64,000 bases of DNA from an uncultured Prevotellaceae bacterium. Its GTDB lineage: Bacteria; Bacteroidota; Bacteroidia; Bacteroidales; Muribaculaceae. Of the stretch, positions 43,839 to 53,327 are shown piece after piece. The translations under genes were made by a program, and so were the position numbers. The stretch lies in the NCBI GenBank assembly GCA_900318065.1, contig ONIY01000001.1:37777-101776 (forward strand). The letters are read 5' to 3'. Below the pieces are notes generated by a model. That model ran no database searches. It was not told the origin of the DNA and was given only the letters and a program-made list of their open reading frames with translations. The stretch's first letter is position 1; every line of letters starts with the position of its first letter.

Positions 43839-46220
43839 ATGAGACTCCACTCAATCTTTACCCTAATCGCTGTTGCCATTGTGGCCATTACCTCTATGGC
43901 ACAGCAACCAGCGCTCACGCTCACCAGCAACGAGCGCCAGCACACTATCACAATCTCTGTTATCACCGACGATATTGTCAAGGTGGAAGTAGCACCCACA
44001 GGATGGCGCGGCAATGCGCTGCCTTCGCTCCTGAGCGAGGAGGCGCTCAAGGGCGCTCCCAGCGCCGAGCCCCTTGTGAGCAAGCTGGGCGACGACATGG
44101 CACAAGTGGTTACTGCCACTGGCTTGCGGGTGCTGTGCGATAAGCAGCTGGGCAGCATCCAGGTGAGCTCCCGTGGCACCTATTTCATCACCGACCTGTG
44201 CGAGCGCGACAATTCCACGCTTCGCCTGCTGCACACCGGCAAAGAGTCGTTCTACGGCGCCGGTGAGCGTGGCTACTCGCTCAACCTCGCTGGCGACACG
44301 CTCATCAACTACAACAAGCAGAACTATGGCTACGTCTCGGGCGAGAAGCGCATCAAGCAGATGGGCATCACCATGCCATTCATCATCTCATCTAAGGGCT
44401 ATGGCATCTTTTTCGATGACTTCTGCAAGTCGTCGCTCTACCTGGGCGAGAACGGCATTGAGTATAAATCCACGTCACCACAACCCATCTCCTACTATGT
44501 CATCGACGGTCACGGCAGGGTGGAGAACGTGGTCAAGAACTTCACTTGGCTGGTGGGCCGTCAGGACTTGCCACCGTTGTGGACCTTGGGATACATCACC
44601 TCAAAATATGGCTACCACAACCAGCAGGAGAGCGAGGGCGTGGTCGACACGCTCAAGTACGAGGGCTACCCTCTCGACGGCATGGTGTTTGACCTGTACT
44701 GGTATGGCAAGGAGCAGGACATGGGACGCCTGGAGTGGGACAAGCAGCAGTGGCCCGACCATCGCGCCATGCTTCAGAATTTCAAGAAGAAGGGAGTGAA
44801 CGTAGTGACCATCTCGCAACCCTATGTACTCACCAACGGCCGCGCCATCGACAACTACCGCGAGCTCGACCCCAAGGGAATGTTCTGCAAGACCGATGGC
44901 ACCGACACTACGCAGCGAGTAACCATCTGGGTTGGGCAAGGCGGAATGTTTGACGTGTCTAATCCCGCTACCCGCCAGTGGCTAAGCAACCGCTACCACT
45001 CGCTCACCGAGGAAGGCGTGACAGGCTGGTGGGGCGACCTGGGAGAGCCCGAGGTGCACCCCGAGGCTATACGCCATTACAATGGCTTGACCGCCGAGCA
45101 ATATCACAACTACTACGGCAACGAGTGGAGCAAGCTCATCTATGATATGTTTAAGGCGAACTATCCAGACCGCCGACCCATGATCATGATGCGCGCCGGC
45201 ACGGCAGGACTGCAACGCTACTCGGTGTTCCCCTGGTCGACCGACGTGTCGCGCTCGTGGGGAGGCCTGGAGCCGCAAGTGACCATCATGCTCAACGCCG
45301 GAATGAGCGGTCTGGGATACATGTCGCACGACGTGGGAGGCTTTGCCCTTGACCCTGAGAAGAAACGCGATGGCGAGCTCTACATCCGCTGGCTCGAGCT
45401 GGGACTGTTCTCGCCAGTGCTGCGCACACACTCGCAAGACATTGCCGAGCCCTATCACTACACCGAGTATGGCGACCTGCCACGGTACATCATCAAGGAG
45501 CGCTACCGCTGGTTGCCCTACAACTACACCCTCGCTTGGGAGAACGCAAGCATGGGACTTCCCATGGTGCGACCACTGGGATTCTACGAGAGCGACAACT
45601 GCATGAGCCGTTACGACAACATCAACGACCAGTATCTGTGGGGCCACGACGTGATGGTGGCACCAGTAATCAAGCAAGGCGCCACAAGCCGCGACATCAC
45701 CTTCCCCGAGGGCACTTGGGTTGACATCAACAATCCCGAGAAGCGCTACAATGGCCACACAACAATAACCTATGACGCTCCCATCGAGATGCTGCCGCTC
45801 TTTGCCCGCGCAGGTGCTTTTATTCCGCAGGCATGCTACACGATGGACAACGTGGGCGACTACAACCCCAACGAACTTGACATACTCTACTACAAGAGCG
45901 ACAAGGCTTCGAGCTATACGCTTTTCGACGACGACATGCACTCGTCTGGCACACTCGCCCAGGGCAAGCATCGCCTAATCAATTTCAACGCCATGCCCGA
46001 GGCGGGCAAACTCACCATCACCATTAGAGGCGAAGGAATGGGCAGCGCTAAGAAAGACTACCGAATCATCATTCCTGCTTGCGACAAAAAACCAGCCCAA
46101 GTGAAAATCAACGGCAAGAAATTAAAGAAGGTGAGCTACGATAACACCTCTCTGGTCCTTGCAATACCCATTTCAATCAACGACATCAACACCACAACAA
46201 CTGTGGAGATAGTGAAGTAA
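43839..46220 (+). CDS. Secreted GH31 alpha-glucosidase-like enzyme
   Basis: 793 aa with a signal peptide (ends SMAQQ). GH31 barrel: LPPLWTLGYITSKYGYHNQQE, LDGMVFDLYWYG, the nucleophile region WWGDLGEPE (Asp400), RPMIMMRAGTAGLQRYSVFPWSTDVSRSWGGL (acid/base region) and MSGLGYMSHDVGGF. It should release terminal alpha-linked sugars, perhaps from maltodextrin or a host glycan; the exact linkage is not readable. Divergent from the glycogen operon, possibly supplying it with glucose. Confidence 0.92.
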   Translation: MRLHSIFTLIAVAIVAITSMAQQPALTLTSNERQHTITISVITDDIVKVEVAPTGWRGNALPSLLSEEALKGAPSAEPLVSKLGDDMAQVVTATGLRVLCDKQLGSIQVSSRGTYFITDLCERDNSTLRLLHTGKESFYGAGERGYSLNLAGDTLINYNKQNYGYVSGEKRIKQMGITMPFIISSKGYGIFFDDFCKSSLYLGENGIEYKSTSPQPISYYVIDGHGRVENVVKNFTWLVGRQDLPPLWTLGYITSKYGYHNQQESEGVVDTLKYEGYPLDGMVFDLYWYGKEQDMGRLEWDKQQWPDHRAMLQNFKKKGVNVVTISQPYVLTNGRAIDNYRELDPKGMFCKTDGTDTTQRVTIWVGQGGMFDVSNPATRQWLSNRYHSLTEEGVTGWWGDLGEPEVHPEAIRHYNGLTAEQYHNYYGNEWSKLIYDMFKANYPDRRPMIMMRAGTAGLQRYSVFPWSTDVSRSWGGLEPQVTIMLNAGMSGLGYMSHDVGGFALDPEKKRDGELYIRWLELGLFSPVLRTHSQDIAEPYHYTEYGDLPRYIIKERYRWLPYNYTLAWENASMGLPMVRPLGFYESDNCMSRYDNINDQYLWGHDVMVAPVIKQGATSRDITFPEGTWVDINNPEKRYNGHTTITYDAPIEMLPLFARAGAFIPQACYTMDNVGDYNPNELDILYYKSDKASSYTLFDDDMHSSGTLAQGKHRLINFNAMPEAGKLTITIRGEGMGSAKKDYRIIIPACDKKPAQVKINGKKLKKVSYDNTSLVLAIPISINDINTTTTVEIVK

Positions 46221-46241
46221 GGAAACACACAAAACAATACA

Positions 46242-46282
46242 CAATAAACGCATCTCAATGTTGAGGTGCGTTATTGTTTTTC
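46242..46282 (+). terminator. Terminator after GH31
   Basis: CAATAAACGCATCTCAA pairs with TTGAGGTGCGTTATTG (one bulge, one G-T) with T5 after it. Confidence 0.8.
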
Positions 46283-46339
46283 TCCTATTGCACTGGAGTT
46301 CTGTATAGCGAGTTGTTAACTCGCTCAAGACAATTGTTT

Positions 46340-48895
46340 TCAGAACGTGAAGTGTAGCTGGATGCGCACGCCGCTGCGGTTGATGCCTGGGTTGTGGCGG
46401 TAGTTGATGCGCCACACGTAGTCTACTCGCAAGAAGGTGAGGATGTTGTCGAGTCCCACGCCCACTTCCATGTAAGGCCGCTTGCCCATCTTCAAGCAGT
46501 CGGCATTGGTGGGGAACTGGTAGAGCTCGGGGTGCTGGGCTGGGTCGTTTTTGTCGGTGAGCTTGCCCCACAGTCCGCGGAAGGAGACCACTTCTCGCAT
46601 CTTCAGCTTCTTAAGCAGCGGAATGCGGTTGAGGATGGCACCGTTTATCCAGTAGGTCACATCCCACGAGAGGTACTGGTCGTTGACAAACTCCATAGCG
46701 TTCATCAGCGCAAACGACTCGGGCTGGATGGTATAAGACAGGTTGGCATTAGGCAGCATCAGTTCGGGATAAGGCACTGTACTCCAGATTTTTCCTGCGC
46801 GCACTATAATGTCGGTATATCCAAACGCCGAGAACCAGAATCGCTTCTGGATGCCTGCTTCGGTCTTGTTGATGGTGTAGTCACCACCCAGGAAGCCACG
46901 CGGCATGAAGGTGTGAGATAGCGTGAACACTGGGGCATCCTGGTTGATGGGGATGCGGAACGAGCGCGTCTGGTAGAACTTCTCGCCTGGAGCATATCGC
47001 AAAGTGACGTTGAAGCCTGCCGTGTTGTAGTGCCCAAAGGCAGTGCCGTTGCCGTCGACGAACGGCAGGAAACGCGATGCCTCATGCCGCAGGTGCTGAA
47101 TGCTGGCAGTGACCGATAGTCCCATCTGAGTCTCGAGTTTATACTCCAGCGTGGTCTCTCGCAGGTAGATCATCTTGTCGTCCTTCTGTCGCTTGAGCGC
47201 GAGAAACATGTTGTCGGGGTTGGTGTACAAGTAGTGCTGCCCCAGCTTGTCGACATCATAGCGGTGCATCAGCCTCAACGAGTTGACAGGAAACTCATTA
47301 GAGTGACGCTTCTTGTCGACAAACGAATACTCAAGCTGCCCCATGTACTTGAAGCGCTCGTCGCGAGTGCCGTAGGCGACATAGAACTTGCCAAACCATC
47401 GCTTGCTTAGCCGTGCCGTGGTCATGCCACCCAAGCGCAGTCGCACTCCCTCCAGGGAGTTGCCGCTGATGAGGGTGTTCATGGGACCAATGTCAAAACG
47501 GCTCCCACTGGGCAGGCGGCTGGTGTTGATGTAGCCGTTGACCAGCGTCACCACCACTTTCTCGCACCAGTAAAACAGTTTCGACTTCCTGAGGCGTTCC
47601 AGCATGTCTTTCACCGTGTGCTCATCTTTCACCGTCACCACAGGCCTGTGAGCCACCCAGTAGTTCTCGTCTTGCTCCTTGACCTGCCTGTTGATCACCT
47701 CGCCGTCGCTGTCAAAGATGGTCATGTCCTTAGGCTGCTTGAAGTTGTGCCCGTCGTAGAACGTCTGCCTGCGGCCATAGAACTCGGGGGTCTTAGGGGC
47801 AATCTGGAACTCGGCCATCACGTCGTCGCGCACCTTCAGCCTCGAGCCATCGGGCGCCTTGATATAGTCCTGCTCAAGGTAGATGTTCTTCACATAGTTG
47901 AGGTTGATCTTGTGCGGCACGTTCATCTTGATGCTTGAGATGAACATAGTGCTGTCGTTGGCAGGCACATATAGGCGGCCAGTGAAGCCAAAAGTCTCGT
48001 TGGTAAATGGCGTGAACGAGAGTTCATAGTTGGGCACGCCATTGACAACCACCGTGTCGAGGAAGAACTTGTAGAAGTCGGTGCCAATGCTTGAGAGCGG
48101 ACTCACGAAACGGTTCTGCATGAAGGTGATATCGTTGCTGAAGATGTCTATCTCGCGGAAGATGTCGTCGAGAAACCTCTTGATACTCTCGGTGTCGAGC
48201 TGGTCGTCGATGCCGGCATGATTGGTTGCCATCACCTCCTCGCGGTGGGTAGAGGGCGACTTGCGGAAATGCTCCTGCGACACCTTCTCCTGCATCGACA
48301 GCGGCAGTATCATCTTGCCTGTGATGTCGCAGGTGTCGATATAGTCCTTCAGGAACTTGAAGTTCTGGGCAATGAGGTTCTTAGTACTCGAGGAGTTGAA
48401 ATTGTTCAAGCCAAACGTCACCTTCTCATACTTGCTATAGTTGTAAAAGTCATGACTGTGAGGGTTGTACATGTTGCGGCGCGCTCGCAGCTTCTCAACA
48501 AACGCCACCGCCGGGTTGCCTTTCTTGACATATTTAGCCGTCTTGCGCACTATCACCTCGTTGAGCATCACCGTGGTGGGCACGAGCTTGATGTCGAGCT
48601 CAGTATATTCGCCAAGTGGCACATCTATCTCTTGTGGCTGATAGCCAACAACATAGACGCGCAGCTTATTGAACTTCACACCAGTGACAATGGTAAAAGC
48701 GCCCTGCTCGTTGGTGAGAGCGCCAGTTTGTGAGCCCAGCAGGAAGATCTGGGCAAAGGGCATACCCTCGCCCGTCACCGAGTCGGTGACCACACCCTTG
48801 ATGCGAGTGTAGCCATCACCAGGCTGCTGTCCAAATGCCGCAACGGCAATGAACAGCATCAGCAACGACAAGATATATCCTTTAATCCCTCTCAC
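46340..48895 (-). CDS. DUF5686 outer-membrane protein with carboxypeptidase-like N-terminal domain
   Basis: 851 aa. Signal peptide to about residue 23, then a carboxypeptidase-regulatory-like (CarboxypepD_reg-like) beta-sandwich (IKGVVTDSVTGEGMPFAQIFLLGSQTGALTNEQGAFTI), followed by a long DUF5686 region ending in outer-membrane beta-strands (YVWRINYRHNPGINRSGVRIQLHFTF). The C-terminal Phe and aromatic alternation suit a large barrel. Start is GTG at 48895; no suitable ATG is nearby, and the signal peptide begins there. Function unknown; surface location is inferred. Confidence 0.85.
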   Translation of the reverse strand: MRGIKGYILSLLMLFIAVAAFGQQPGDGYTRIKGVVTDSVTGEGMPFAQIFLLGSQTGALTNEQGAFTIVTGVKFNKLRVYVVGYQPQEIDVPLGEYTELDIKLVPTTVMLNEVIVRKTAKYVKKGNPAVAFVEKLRARRNMYNPHSHDFYNYSKYEKVTFGLNNFNSSSTKNLIAQNFKFLKDYIDTCDITGKMILPLSMQEKVSQEHFRKSPSTHREEVMATNHAGIDDQLDTESIKRFLDDIFREIDIFSNDITFMQNRFVSPLSSIGTDFYKFFLDTVVVNGVPNYELSFTPFTNETFGFTGRLYVPANDSTMFISSIKMNVPHKINLNYVKNIYLEQDYIKAPDGSRLKVRDDVMAEFQIAPKTPEFYGRRQTFYDGHNFKQPKDMTIFDSDGEVINRQVKEQDENYWVAHRPVVTVKDEHTVKDMLERLRKSKLFYWCEKVVVTLVNGYINTSRLPSGSRFDIGPMNTLISGNSLEGVRLRLGGMTTARLSKRWFGKFYVAYGTRDERFKYMGQLEYSFVDKKRHSNEFPVNSLRLMHRYDVDKLGQHYLYTNPDNMFLALKRQKDDKMIYLRETTLEYKLETQMGLSVTASIQHLRHEASRFLPFVDGNGTAFGHYNTAGFNVTLRYAPGEKFYQTRSFRIPINQDAPVFTLSHTFMPRGFLGGDYTINKTEAGIQKRFWFSAFGYTDIIVRAGKIWSTVPYPELMLPNANLSYTIQPESFALMNAMEFVNDQYLSWDVTYWINGAILNRIPLLKKLKMREVVSFRGLWGKLTDKNDPAQHPELYQFPTNADCLKMGKRPYMEVGVGLDNILTFLRVDYVWRINYRHNPGINRSGVRIQLHFTF

Positions 48896-48897
48896 GA

Positions 48898-49103
48898 TGT
48901 CACAGTTGTCAGTTGTCAGTTCTCAGTTATCCGGGGCTTCCGGGGCTTCCAGGTTCTCCGGGTTTTCCGGGCCGTGTTCCCTTAAATGCCACGTTCCACC
49001 TTCCACGTTCCTCGTTCCACCTTCCAAGTTTCACCTTCCACCTTCCACGTTCCTCGTTCCACCTTCCACGTTCCACGCGCCGCAGGCGCAACTTAACACT
49101 TCT
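48898..49103. repeat. Composite 7/9-bp repeat element, copy 2 (minus orientation), with GTTGTCA and nonamer tracts
   Basis: From left: GTTGTCA heptamers (48904-48928); a 9-bp tract GGGGCTTCC x2 then AGGTTCTCC, GGGTTTTCC (48933-48969); a long run of TTCCACC/TTCCACG/TTCCTCG heptamers (about 48989-49076); the hairpin GCGCC GCA GGCGC (49077-49089); then ACTTAACACTT (49091-49101). On the minus strand the order is TTAAGTG, hairpin, GTGGAAC, as in copy 1. The last bases contain the stop codon of rlmD. Confidence 0.88.
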
Positions 49104-50502
49104 TTTGCAGCAGTGCCACATTTTCCACATGGTGGGTGTGTGGGAACATGTCCACTGGCTGGACTGCCTCGACGCGGTATTTCTTGTCGAGCAAAGCTAT
49201 GTCGCGTGCCTGAGTGGCGGGGTTGCAGCTCACGTAGACAATGCGCTCGGGCTCGGCGTTAAGGATAACCTTCACCACGTCCTCATGCATGCCAGCGCGA
49301 GGCGGGTCAACGATCATCACATCGGGGATGCCGTGCTGAGCCACAAACTCTCCCGTGAGCACATCTTTCATGTCGCCGGCAAAGAACTTGGTGTTGTCGA
49401 TGCCGTTGACGCGGGAGTTGAGCTTGGCGTCCTCAATAGCCTCGGGGACATACTCAATGCCTATCACCTCACGCGCCTGCCGCGACACGAAATTGGCTAT
49501 CGTGCCAGTGCCGGTGTAGAGGTCATAGACGAGCTCGTTGCCAGTGAGCCCGGCGAAGTTGCGGGCAACTTTGTAGAGTTCGTAGGCCTGCTCGCTGTTG
49601 GTTTGGTAGAACGACTTGGGTCCCACGCGGAACCTCAGTCCTTCCATCTCCTCCTCGATGTAGTCGCGACCGCTATAGAGCACAAACTCCTGGTCACCAA
49701 GCGAATCGTTGACCTTGAGGTTGACCACATACATGAGCGAGGTAATCTGCGGGAATTGCTCACGCAGAGCACCCATCACGTCGTCGATGGCCTCGCGGTT
49801 GTCCTCGCCAAAGACCACCACGAGCATCAGTTCGCCAGTGCTGGCGGTGCGCACCATTATCATGCGCATAAAGCCCACGTTGTTGCGTATGTCGTAGAAG
49901 GTGTAGCCACGCTGCTGGGTGTAGTCGCGCAAGAAGAGGCGGATGCGGTTGCTGATGTCGTCCTGAAGCCAGCATTTCTCAATGTTGAGCACCTTGTCAA
50001 AGCCACCAGGGATGTGGAACCCCACGGCGTTGCGGTTGGGGAACTCTACCCCACTCTGCATCTGCTCGGTGGTGAGCCAGCACTTGTTGGAGAAGGTGAA
50101 CTCGAGCTTGTTGCGGTAGAAGGTGGTTTTCTTCGACCCCAGGATGGGAGAAATCTCGGGCAGAGGCACCTTAGCGATGCGCTCCAGGGCGTCGACCACT
50201 TGCTGCTGCTTGCAGCGAAGCTGGTAGTCATAGGGCAGATGCTGCCACTTGCAGCCGCCACACACGCCAAAGTGCTCGCACTTGGGCTCCACACGCAGCG
50301 GACTGGGCTTGGTGAGCTCGTCAATCACCCCCTCGCAATAGCTGTGCTTCTTGCGCGTGATCTTCACCCGAGCAATATCGCCTGGCGCTCCATAGGGGAT
50401 GAACACCACCAGGTCGTTCCAGCGACCCAGGCTCTTGCCCTCGGCTGCCACTCCTGTTATCTCAAAGTCCTCAAGCAGAGGCAAATTTTTCTTCTTTCCC
50501 AC
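49093..50502 (-). CDS. rlmD: 23S rRNA (uracil-C5)-methyltransferase RlmD-type
   Basis: 469 aa of the TrmA/RlmC/RlmD class, methylating uracil C5 in 23S rRNA with S-adenosylmethionine. N-terminal TRAM domain (about 10-75); [4Fe-4S] cysteines in CEHFGVCGGCKWQHLPYDYQ; SAM fold with VYDLYTGTGTIANFVS; catalytic Cys in VYVSCNPATQARD and the base residue following. RlmD, rather than the tRNA enzyme, is suggested by the iron-sulfur cysteines. Its stop codon (49093-49095) lies inside an AAGTGTTAAGT repeat unit. Confidence 0.93.
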   Translation of the reverse strand: MGKKKNLPLLEDFEITGVAAEGKSLGRWNDLVVFIPYGAPGDIARVKITRKKHSYCEGVIDELTKPSPLRVEPKCEHFGVCGGCKWQHLPYDYQLRCKQQQVVDALERIAKVPLPEISPILGSKKTTFYRNKLEFTFSNKCWLTTEQMQSGVEFPNRNAVGFHIPGGFDKVLNIEKCWLQDDISNRIRLFLRDYTQQRGYTFYDIRNNVGFMRMIMVRTASTGELMLVVVFGEDNREAIDDVMGALREQFPQITSLMYVVNLKVNDSLGDQEFVLYSGRDYIEEEMEGLRFRVGPKSFYQTNSEQAYELYKVARNFAGLTGNELVYDLYTGTGTIANFVSRQAREVIGIEYVPEAIEDAKLNSRVNGIDNTKFFAGDMKDVLTGEFVAQHGIPDVMIVDPPRAGMHEDVVKVILNAEPERIVYVSCNPATQARDIALLDKKYRVEAVQPVDMFPHTHHVENVALLQKKC

Positions 50503-50840
50503 AGGTCAATAAAATAGATTGTATTAATATTCGGTGCAAATTTACGAGTTTTTTTCCAAGTAGAAGGGCTATTCAGGGATTATTTATCGAGGTAAGTGGC
50601 TTGACACGCAAGCCAAATGCCCCCAAATGGACCAAAACGGATTTTTTGAACAAAACCCAGGCAAAACCACAATCTTAACACATCTTAACAAATGGGGGGG
50701 GTAAATTGAAAAAATGTTTATAAATTTGCAACCGCGACACAAAATGAATATAAATCATTAACTTTGTGACATTCTTATAACCCAATCCATTCATTAGGAT
50801 TTAGGTCAAACGAAGTGCCACTGCTTAAAACAATATTATT
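50503..50840. other. Divergent intergenic stretch rlmD / lipoprotein
   Basis: About 340 bp without a gene. It contains a minus-strand -7 box TAAATTTGC (50536-50544) for rlmD, a run of eight G near 50694, a plus-strand -7 box (50721-50729) and a 29-nt leader shared with another gene (50817-50845). Confidence 0.75.
50721..50729 (+). promoter_or_regulatory. -7 box of the 50841 lipoprotein gene
   Basis: TAAATTTGC preceded by TA, 112 bp before the start codon; no clear -33 box. Confidence 0.55.
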
Positions 50841-50845
50841 ATGAA
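50817..50845 (+). repeat. Shared leader A, copy 1
   Basis: 29 nt ending in ATGAA, beginning GCCACTGCTTAAAAC, identical to 52324-52352. It contains the start codon of the lipoprotein gene at 50841. Confidence 0.9.
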
Positions 50846-51938
50846 GACAAGACTTTTTCTACTATTAGCGTTATCGCTGGTTCTTTTCTCCTGCGAAGAC
50901 AAAAACGACGAACCGTGGAGTCCCCAGACCCAAGACGTGAAAATTGTGGCTCTCTCGGGCAGCACAATCTACTCAATGAACACTGCCGATGGTCAGCTCA
51001 AGACCACCTCAATAGGCGACAGCTATGGCACATTGAAGCATCTGTTCCTGCACAATGGCGAGATGATGCTTTTCAGCAAGGCGAGCGACGGCTACAGGAT
51101 GATGAAATTTGACGGAGACAATATCACCAGCAACAATATTGTCACTCTATTGAATGATTACCTTGGAGACTCCTGGTGGGTAAATGTTACCAGCTCAGGC
51201 AACAACTACTTCTATGCCTGCAGCAACAGAGAGAAGTATGTCATCCTTGACGAGAATGGCAACTCAAGGGAATATAACTATGCGCTTGACAACAGTCACC
51301 CTTATTATAGCTTGGCTACAGTTAACGGCAATGGTAATTTTTACCAGGCCTATATATATTTTCAATCATCAACCCCCGAGGACGACTACTGGGTTGTTAA
51401 GAAAAATGGCCAAGAGATTTATCAGGTGAGTGGTATAAAAGTGGAACCTATTCACACTAACATTAACGCAATTGGCGACAATGTGTATCTTCTTGGCTCA
51501 AACTACGATGACAAAGGGGTATATGCCATGAACTCCAATGCCGTTGTCGATGATCATTTCACCGTCATTTCTTGTGCATGCGTCATTAATGGACAGTTGT
51601 GCCTGGGTGGTTACAAAACCGACGAGCACAAGGTAAATAGGGCAACCATGAAGGTGGGCGACAAATATTACGACCTTACCGATGAGCTTGGCTGGTATGA
51701 ATACAAAGATGCCGAGACAGGTGCTGGCAACAACCATTCATCCTGTGTCGAAAGCTTCATGGTGGAGAACAATGAAATATATGCTCGGGTGAGGAAATAC
51801 TCTCAAGTCAATCCATATAATTCTGGAGGATATGACTATTTTAATGCCTCGGGCGACGCCATTTTCCGTAACACACACAAGGTCATGGACCTGGGCGATA
51901 AGCTGATTCGCTCTTGCGTTATAATCCCACAGAAATAG
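50841..51938 (+). CDS. Lipoprotein of unknown function, probable beta-propeller
   Basis: 365 aa. The lipobox LVLFSC puts the lipidated Cys at 18. The rest is rich in short strands and repeated turns (YSMNTADGQLKTT, GEMMLFSKASDGYRMMKFDGD, NVYLLGSNYDDKGVYAMNSN, GQLCLGGYKTDEHKVN), suggesting a six- or seven-bladed beta-propeller on the outer membrane surface or its inner face. I do not recognise a family. The leader before the start is shared with the beta-barrel gene at 52348. Confidence 0.75.
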   Translation: MKTRLFLLLALSLVLFSCEDKNDEPWSPQTQDVKIVALSGSTIYSMNTADGQLKTTSIGDSYGTLKHLFLHNGEMMLFSKASDGYRMMKFDGDNITSNNIVTLLNDYLGDSWWVNVTSSGNNYFYACSNREKYVILDENGNSREYNYALDNSHPYYSLATVNGNGNFYQAYIYFQSSTPEDDYWVVKKNGQEIYQVSGIKVEPIHTNINAIGDNVYLLGSNYDDKGVYAMNSNAVVDDHFTVISCACVINGQLCLGGYKTDEHKVNRATMKVGDKYYDLTDELGWYEYKDAETGAGNNHSSCVESFMVENNEIYARVRKYSQVNPYNSGGYDYFNASGDAIFRNTHKVMDLGDKLIRSCVIIPQK

Positions 51939-52347
51939 CAAACTAATAAGTGAGAGTTCGCAAAAGTCAAGGGTACCGCAACTGCAGCTGATACACAGCA
52001 ACTTATTTTCGTCGAACTCACGTTATTTTAGCGCTTTAGCGCCCAGATTTTAAAACAAACAATTTTAGAGCCAAAGGCTCCCTAATTTTCATGTGCGCCA
52101 GCACATGGCAAAAGAGTATTTAACGCAAACGCTGTGCCCCCAACAATTGCCTCACCGATCCTCCATCACCGATTCCCTATCCCTACGCCGCAGGCGGTGT
52201 CCCTACACCCACGCTGGGATAATCTCGCAAAGTTGCCACTCCGTGGTCGCAAAGCCTCGCAAGTTCGGCAAGTTTTCTTTTATAAAAAGGTAAATTTTTA
52301 AATTAGTGGCGTTGATGTTGGTCGCCACTGCTTAAAACAATATTATT
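51939..52347. other. Intergenic mosaic, part 1: hairpins and 7-bp repeats
   Basis: Non-coding. Contains a chain of small inverted repeats, GCGC TTTA GCGC (52031-52042), GAGCC AAA GGCTC (52068-52080), CATGTGC GCCA GCACATG (52090-52107); a heptad run of TCACCGA/TCCCTAC type (about 52150-52215) around the hairpin CGCC GCA GGCG (52186-52196); the module CGCAAAG-CCAC-GTGG-CGCAAAG (52224-52258); and a hairpin AGTGGCG / CGCCACT (52305-52329) next to leader A. Confidence 0.8.
52224..52258. repeat. CGCAAAG / CCAC-GTGG module, copy 1
   Basis: 35 bp in which CGCAAAG direct repeats flank a CCAC-TCC-GTGG inverted repeat; near-identical to 53328-53362 (only a TCC versus TTC loop difference). Confidence 0.85.
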
Positions 52348-52352
52348 ATGAA
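52324..52352 (+). repeat. Shared leader A, copy 2
   Basis: Identical 29 nt to 50817-50845, containing the start of the beta-barrel gene at 52348. The first bases pair with AGTGGCG at 52305 to form a hairpin. Confidence 0.9.
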
Positions 52353-52965
52353 AAAAATAACTATCACACTAATGTGCTTGCTGTTGACTGCTGGTGCTGC
52401 GATGGCGCAGAAGAAATTCACTTATGGCCCAAAAGTGGGCGTGGACTTGACTAATTTCTGGGGGAAAGACCTACCACATGGTATGCAGTTTAATTATCAA
52501 GTAGGTGCATTTTTGGAGTATTATTTCACCAATAAGTTTTCTATTGCTCCTGAAATAGTATTTGCTGCTCAGGGTGGAAAAATAGATATGACTGATTATC
52601 TTGACACACCAGTTTATATTAACAGTTCAGCCGACATGAGTTTTCATTTCAACTATATCAATTTGCCTATAATGCTGAGGTTTTATGCTATTCCTAAATT
52701 GAGCATCGACTTTGGTCCACAAATTGGATTTAATGTTTACAGCAAAGCAACAGCTAAAGCAAAAGTCAATGGCAGAACTGAGTCTTATACTGATGATTTT
52801 GATGGAGTGCGAAGTGTAGATGTAGGACTTGGGTTAGGTGCTACTTACAACATCACCAATAACGTTTTTGTACAAGGTCGTTACACAATGGGCTTGACAA
52901 AAGTGTTTGAAGCTGGTGATGTTTATAATGGCAATATACAGCTTGCCATCGGATACCGTTTCTAA
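52348..52965 (+). CDS. PorT/OMP_b-brl_2-type outer-membrane beta-barrel
   Basis: 205 aa with signal peptide MKKITITLMCLLLTAGAAMAQ. About eight amphipathic strands (KFTYGPKVGVDLTNFWG, QVGAFLEYYFTNKFSIAPEIVF, FNYINLPIMLRFYA, SIDFGPQIGFNVY, ...VFVQGRYTMGLTKVF, NIQLAIGYRF) with a terminal aromatic residue, as in the small Bacteroidetes porin-like barrel family. No enzyme motif. Base composition is more A/T-rich than the first 50 kb. Confidence 0.87.
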   Translation: MKKITITLMCLLLTAGAAMAQKKFTYGPKVGVDLTNFWGKDLPHGMQFNYQVGAFLEYYFTNKFSIAPEIVFAAQGGKIDMTDYLDTPVYINSSADMSFHFNYINLPIMLRFYAIPKLSIDFGPQIGFNVYSKATAKAKVNGRTESYTDDFDGVRSVDVGLGLGATYNITNNVFVQGRYTMGLTKVFEAGDVYNGNIQLAIGYRF

Positions 52966-53190
52966 TATTCTGTTCAACTGGCGTAAGCCAGCTTTTCGAC
53001 ACCGATAGGTGCAGCTTTGTGAGAGAATTGTTCCCTCACCGCCGTTCCACCTTCCACGTTCCACGTGCCGAAGAATCTTTTCTTGTTTTTCTAATGTTGT
53101 TCAGGGCAAACCTTTCCTTTACCTTTGTGCACATGAGCGCGTACATCATAAAATACAAAGGACAAAGAGGGAACGAAGGACAAAGTACAT

Positions 53191-53305
53191 GTCAACTGAG
53201 TCAACTGAGTCAGGCGAATTCTTCTCTCACCGCCGTTCCACGTTCCACGTTTCACCTTCCACCTGTTGTGAGTCAGGTGAGTCAAGTGAGTCAGGCGAGT
53301 CAAGA
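53191..53305. repeat. 9-bp tandem repeats GTCAACTGA / GTCAGGTGA family
   Basis: Two short arrays of nonamers (53191-53217 and 53270-53305) separated by a GTTCCAC heptamer run. Both read (A/G)GTCA(A/G)(C/G)(T/C)GAG-like units. Confidence 0.8.
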
Positions 53306-53327
53306 GGAAGCACCTACGCAACGATAC

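Noticed and set aside
48913-50517. 534-codon plus-strand frame opposite rlmD
   Set aside because: Overlaps the full RlmD gene and the repeat tract; no motif, repeat-driven start.
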